Part shown: positions 13,994 through 14,020 of the stretch, in pieces
How positions within the stretch are numbered: the stretch's first letter is position 1
How the letters are laid out: every line of letters begins with the position of its first letter
NCBI GenBank assembly: GCA_030631085.1
Contig: DAOVLV010000011.1
Location: forward strand, 1-14,020
DNA: 14,020 nt
DNA from: Planctomycetales bacterium
GTDB taxonomy: Bacteria; Planctomycetota; Phycisphaerae; SM23-33
Direction: 5' to 3'
The notes under the pieces: generated by a model
Told to the model about the DNA's origin: nothing
What the model saw: only the letters and a program-made list of their open reading frames with translations
Database searches by the model: none
Position numbers and translations under genes: made by a program

Positions 13994-14020
13994 ATGAAAA
14001 ATGCGGAATACCACAACGAA
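13994..14020 (+). CDS. Possible start of the next gene, truncated
   Basis: An ATG at 13994 opens nine codons (MKNAEYHNE) that run off the window edge, 26 bases after the cheB stop. A GGGG just before it could serve as a poor ribosome binding site, though it can also pair with CCCC at 13976-13979. Too short to identify. Its position would suit a further chemotaxis gene such as the missing cheA, which is a guess. Confidence 0.2.

Overview
The window reads as a chromosomal segment of a free-living, motile bacterium of medium G+C. Planctomycetota (Phycisphaerae-like) is my best guess. It rests on gene style (a VWA protein with the YRDHGD/GGGDxPEA/GDAPP pattern, a lipoprotein ending in an EEIPGGMVK-type domain) and on spacers full of short-period and GGGTGCC-type palindromic repeats. 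No rRNA or tRNA is present to fix the taxonomy, so the guess is inference. I see no insertion sequence, phage gene, CRISPR array or tRNA.

Left block (1-6978). A 5'-truncated VWA-domain gene runs rightward off the window edge and ends at 1005. It converges on a leftward set: an MFS-type membrane transporter (1090-2424), a lipoprotein carrying twelve KPEV repeats (2478-3212), full-length mutS (3370-6015, TTG start) and a YkgJ-type cysteine-cluster protein (6142-6978). The last has a foldable 5' leader around its ribosome binding site. The spacers around these genes hold degenerate tandem repeats with 7- or 8-nt periods.

Divergent spacer (6979-7489). It holds the ykgJ leader, an orphan rightward terminator-like hairpin with a T9 tract, direct repeats of GGATTATTT, and a good match to a sigma-28 (FliA) promoter 200 bases before cheW.

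Right block (7490-13967). This is a rightward chemotaxis cluster: cheW, an MCP with a duplicated helical sensor and no normal HAMP domain, cheR, cheD (GTG start), cheY, a CheX/CheC-like phosphatase gene overlapping cheY, and cheB. It covers receptor, coupling, methylation/demethylation/deamidation and signal output/termination. The kinase CheA is absent and may lie beyond the right edge or elsewhere. Three spacers in the cluster carry strong palindromic structure: 10158-10376 (a long hairpin and a three-way-junction-like element), 11731-11910 (a heptad-periodic inverted repeat) and 12758-12905 (a nested palindrome).

The most unusual signal is not a gene. It is the recurrence of 7/8-nt-period degenerate arrays in five separate places, each in a different sequence flavour, and of two palindromic elements sharing GGGTGCC/GGCACCC-like ends. 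No new enzymatic or defence system is evident.
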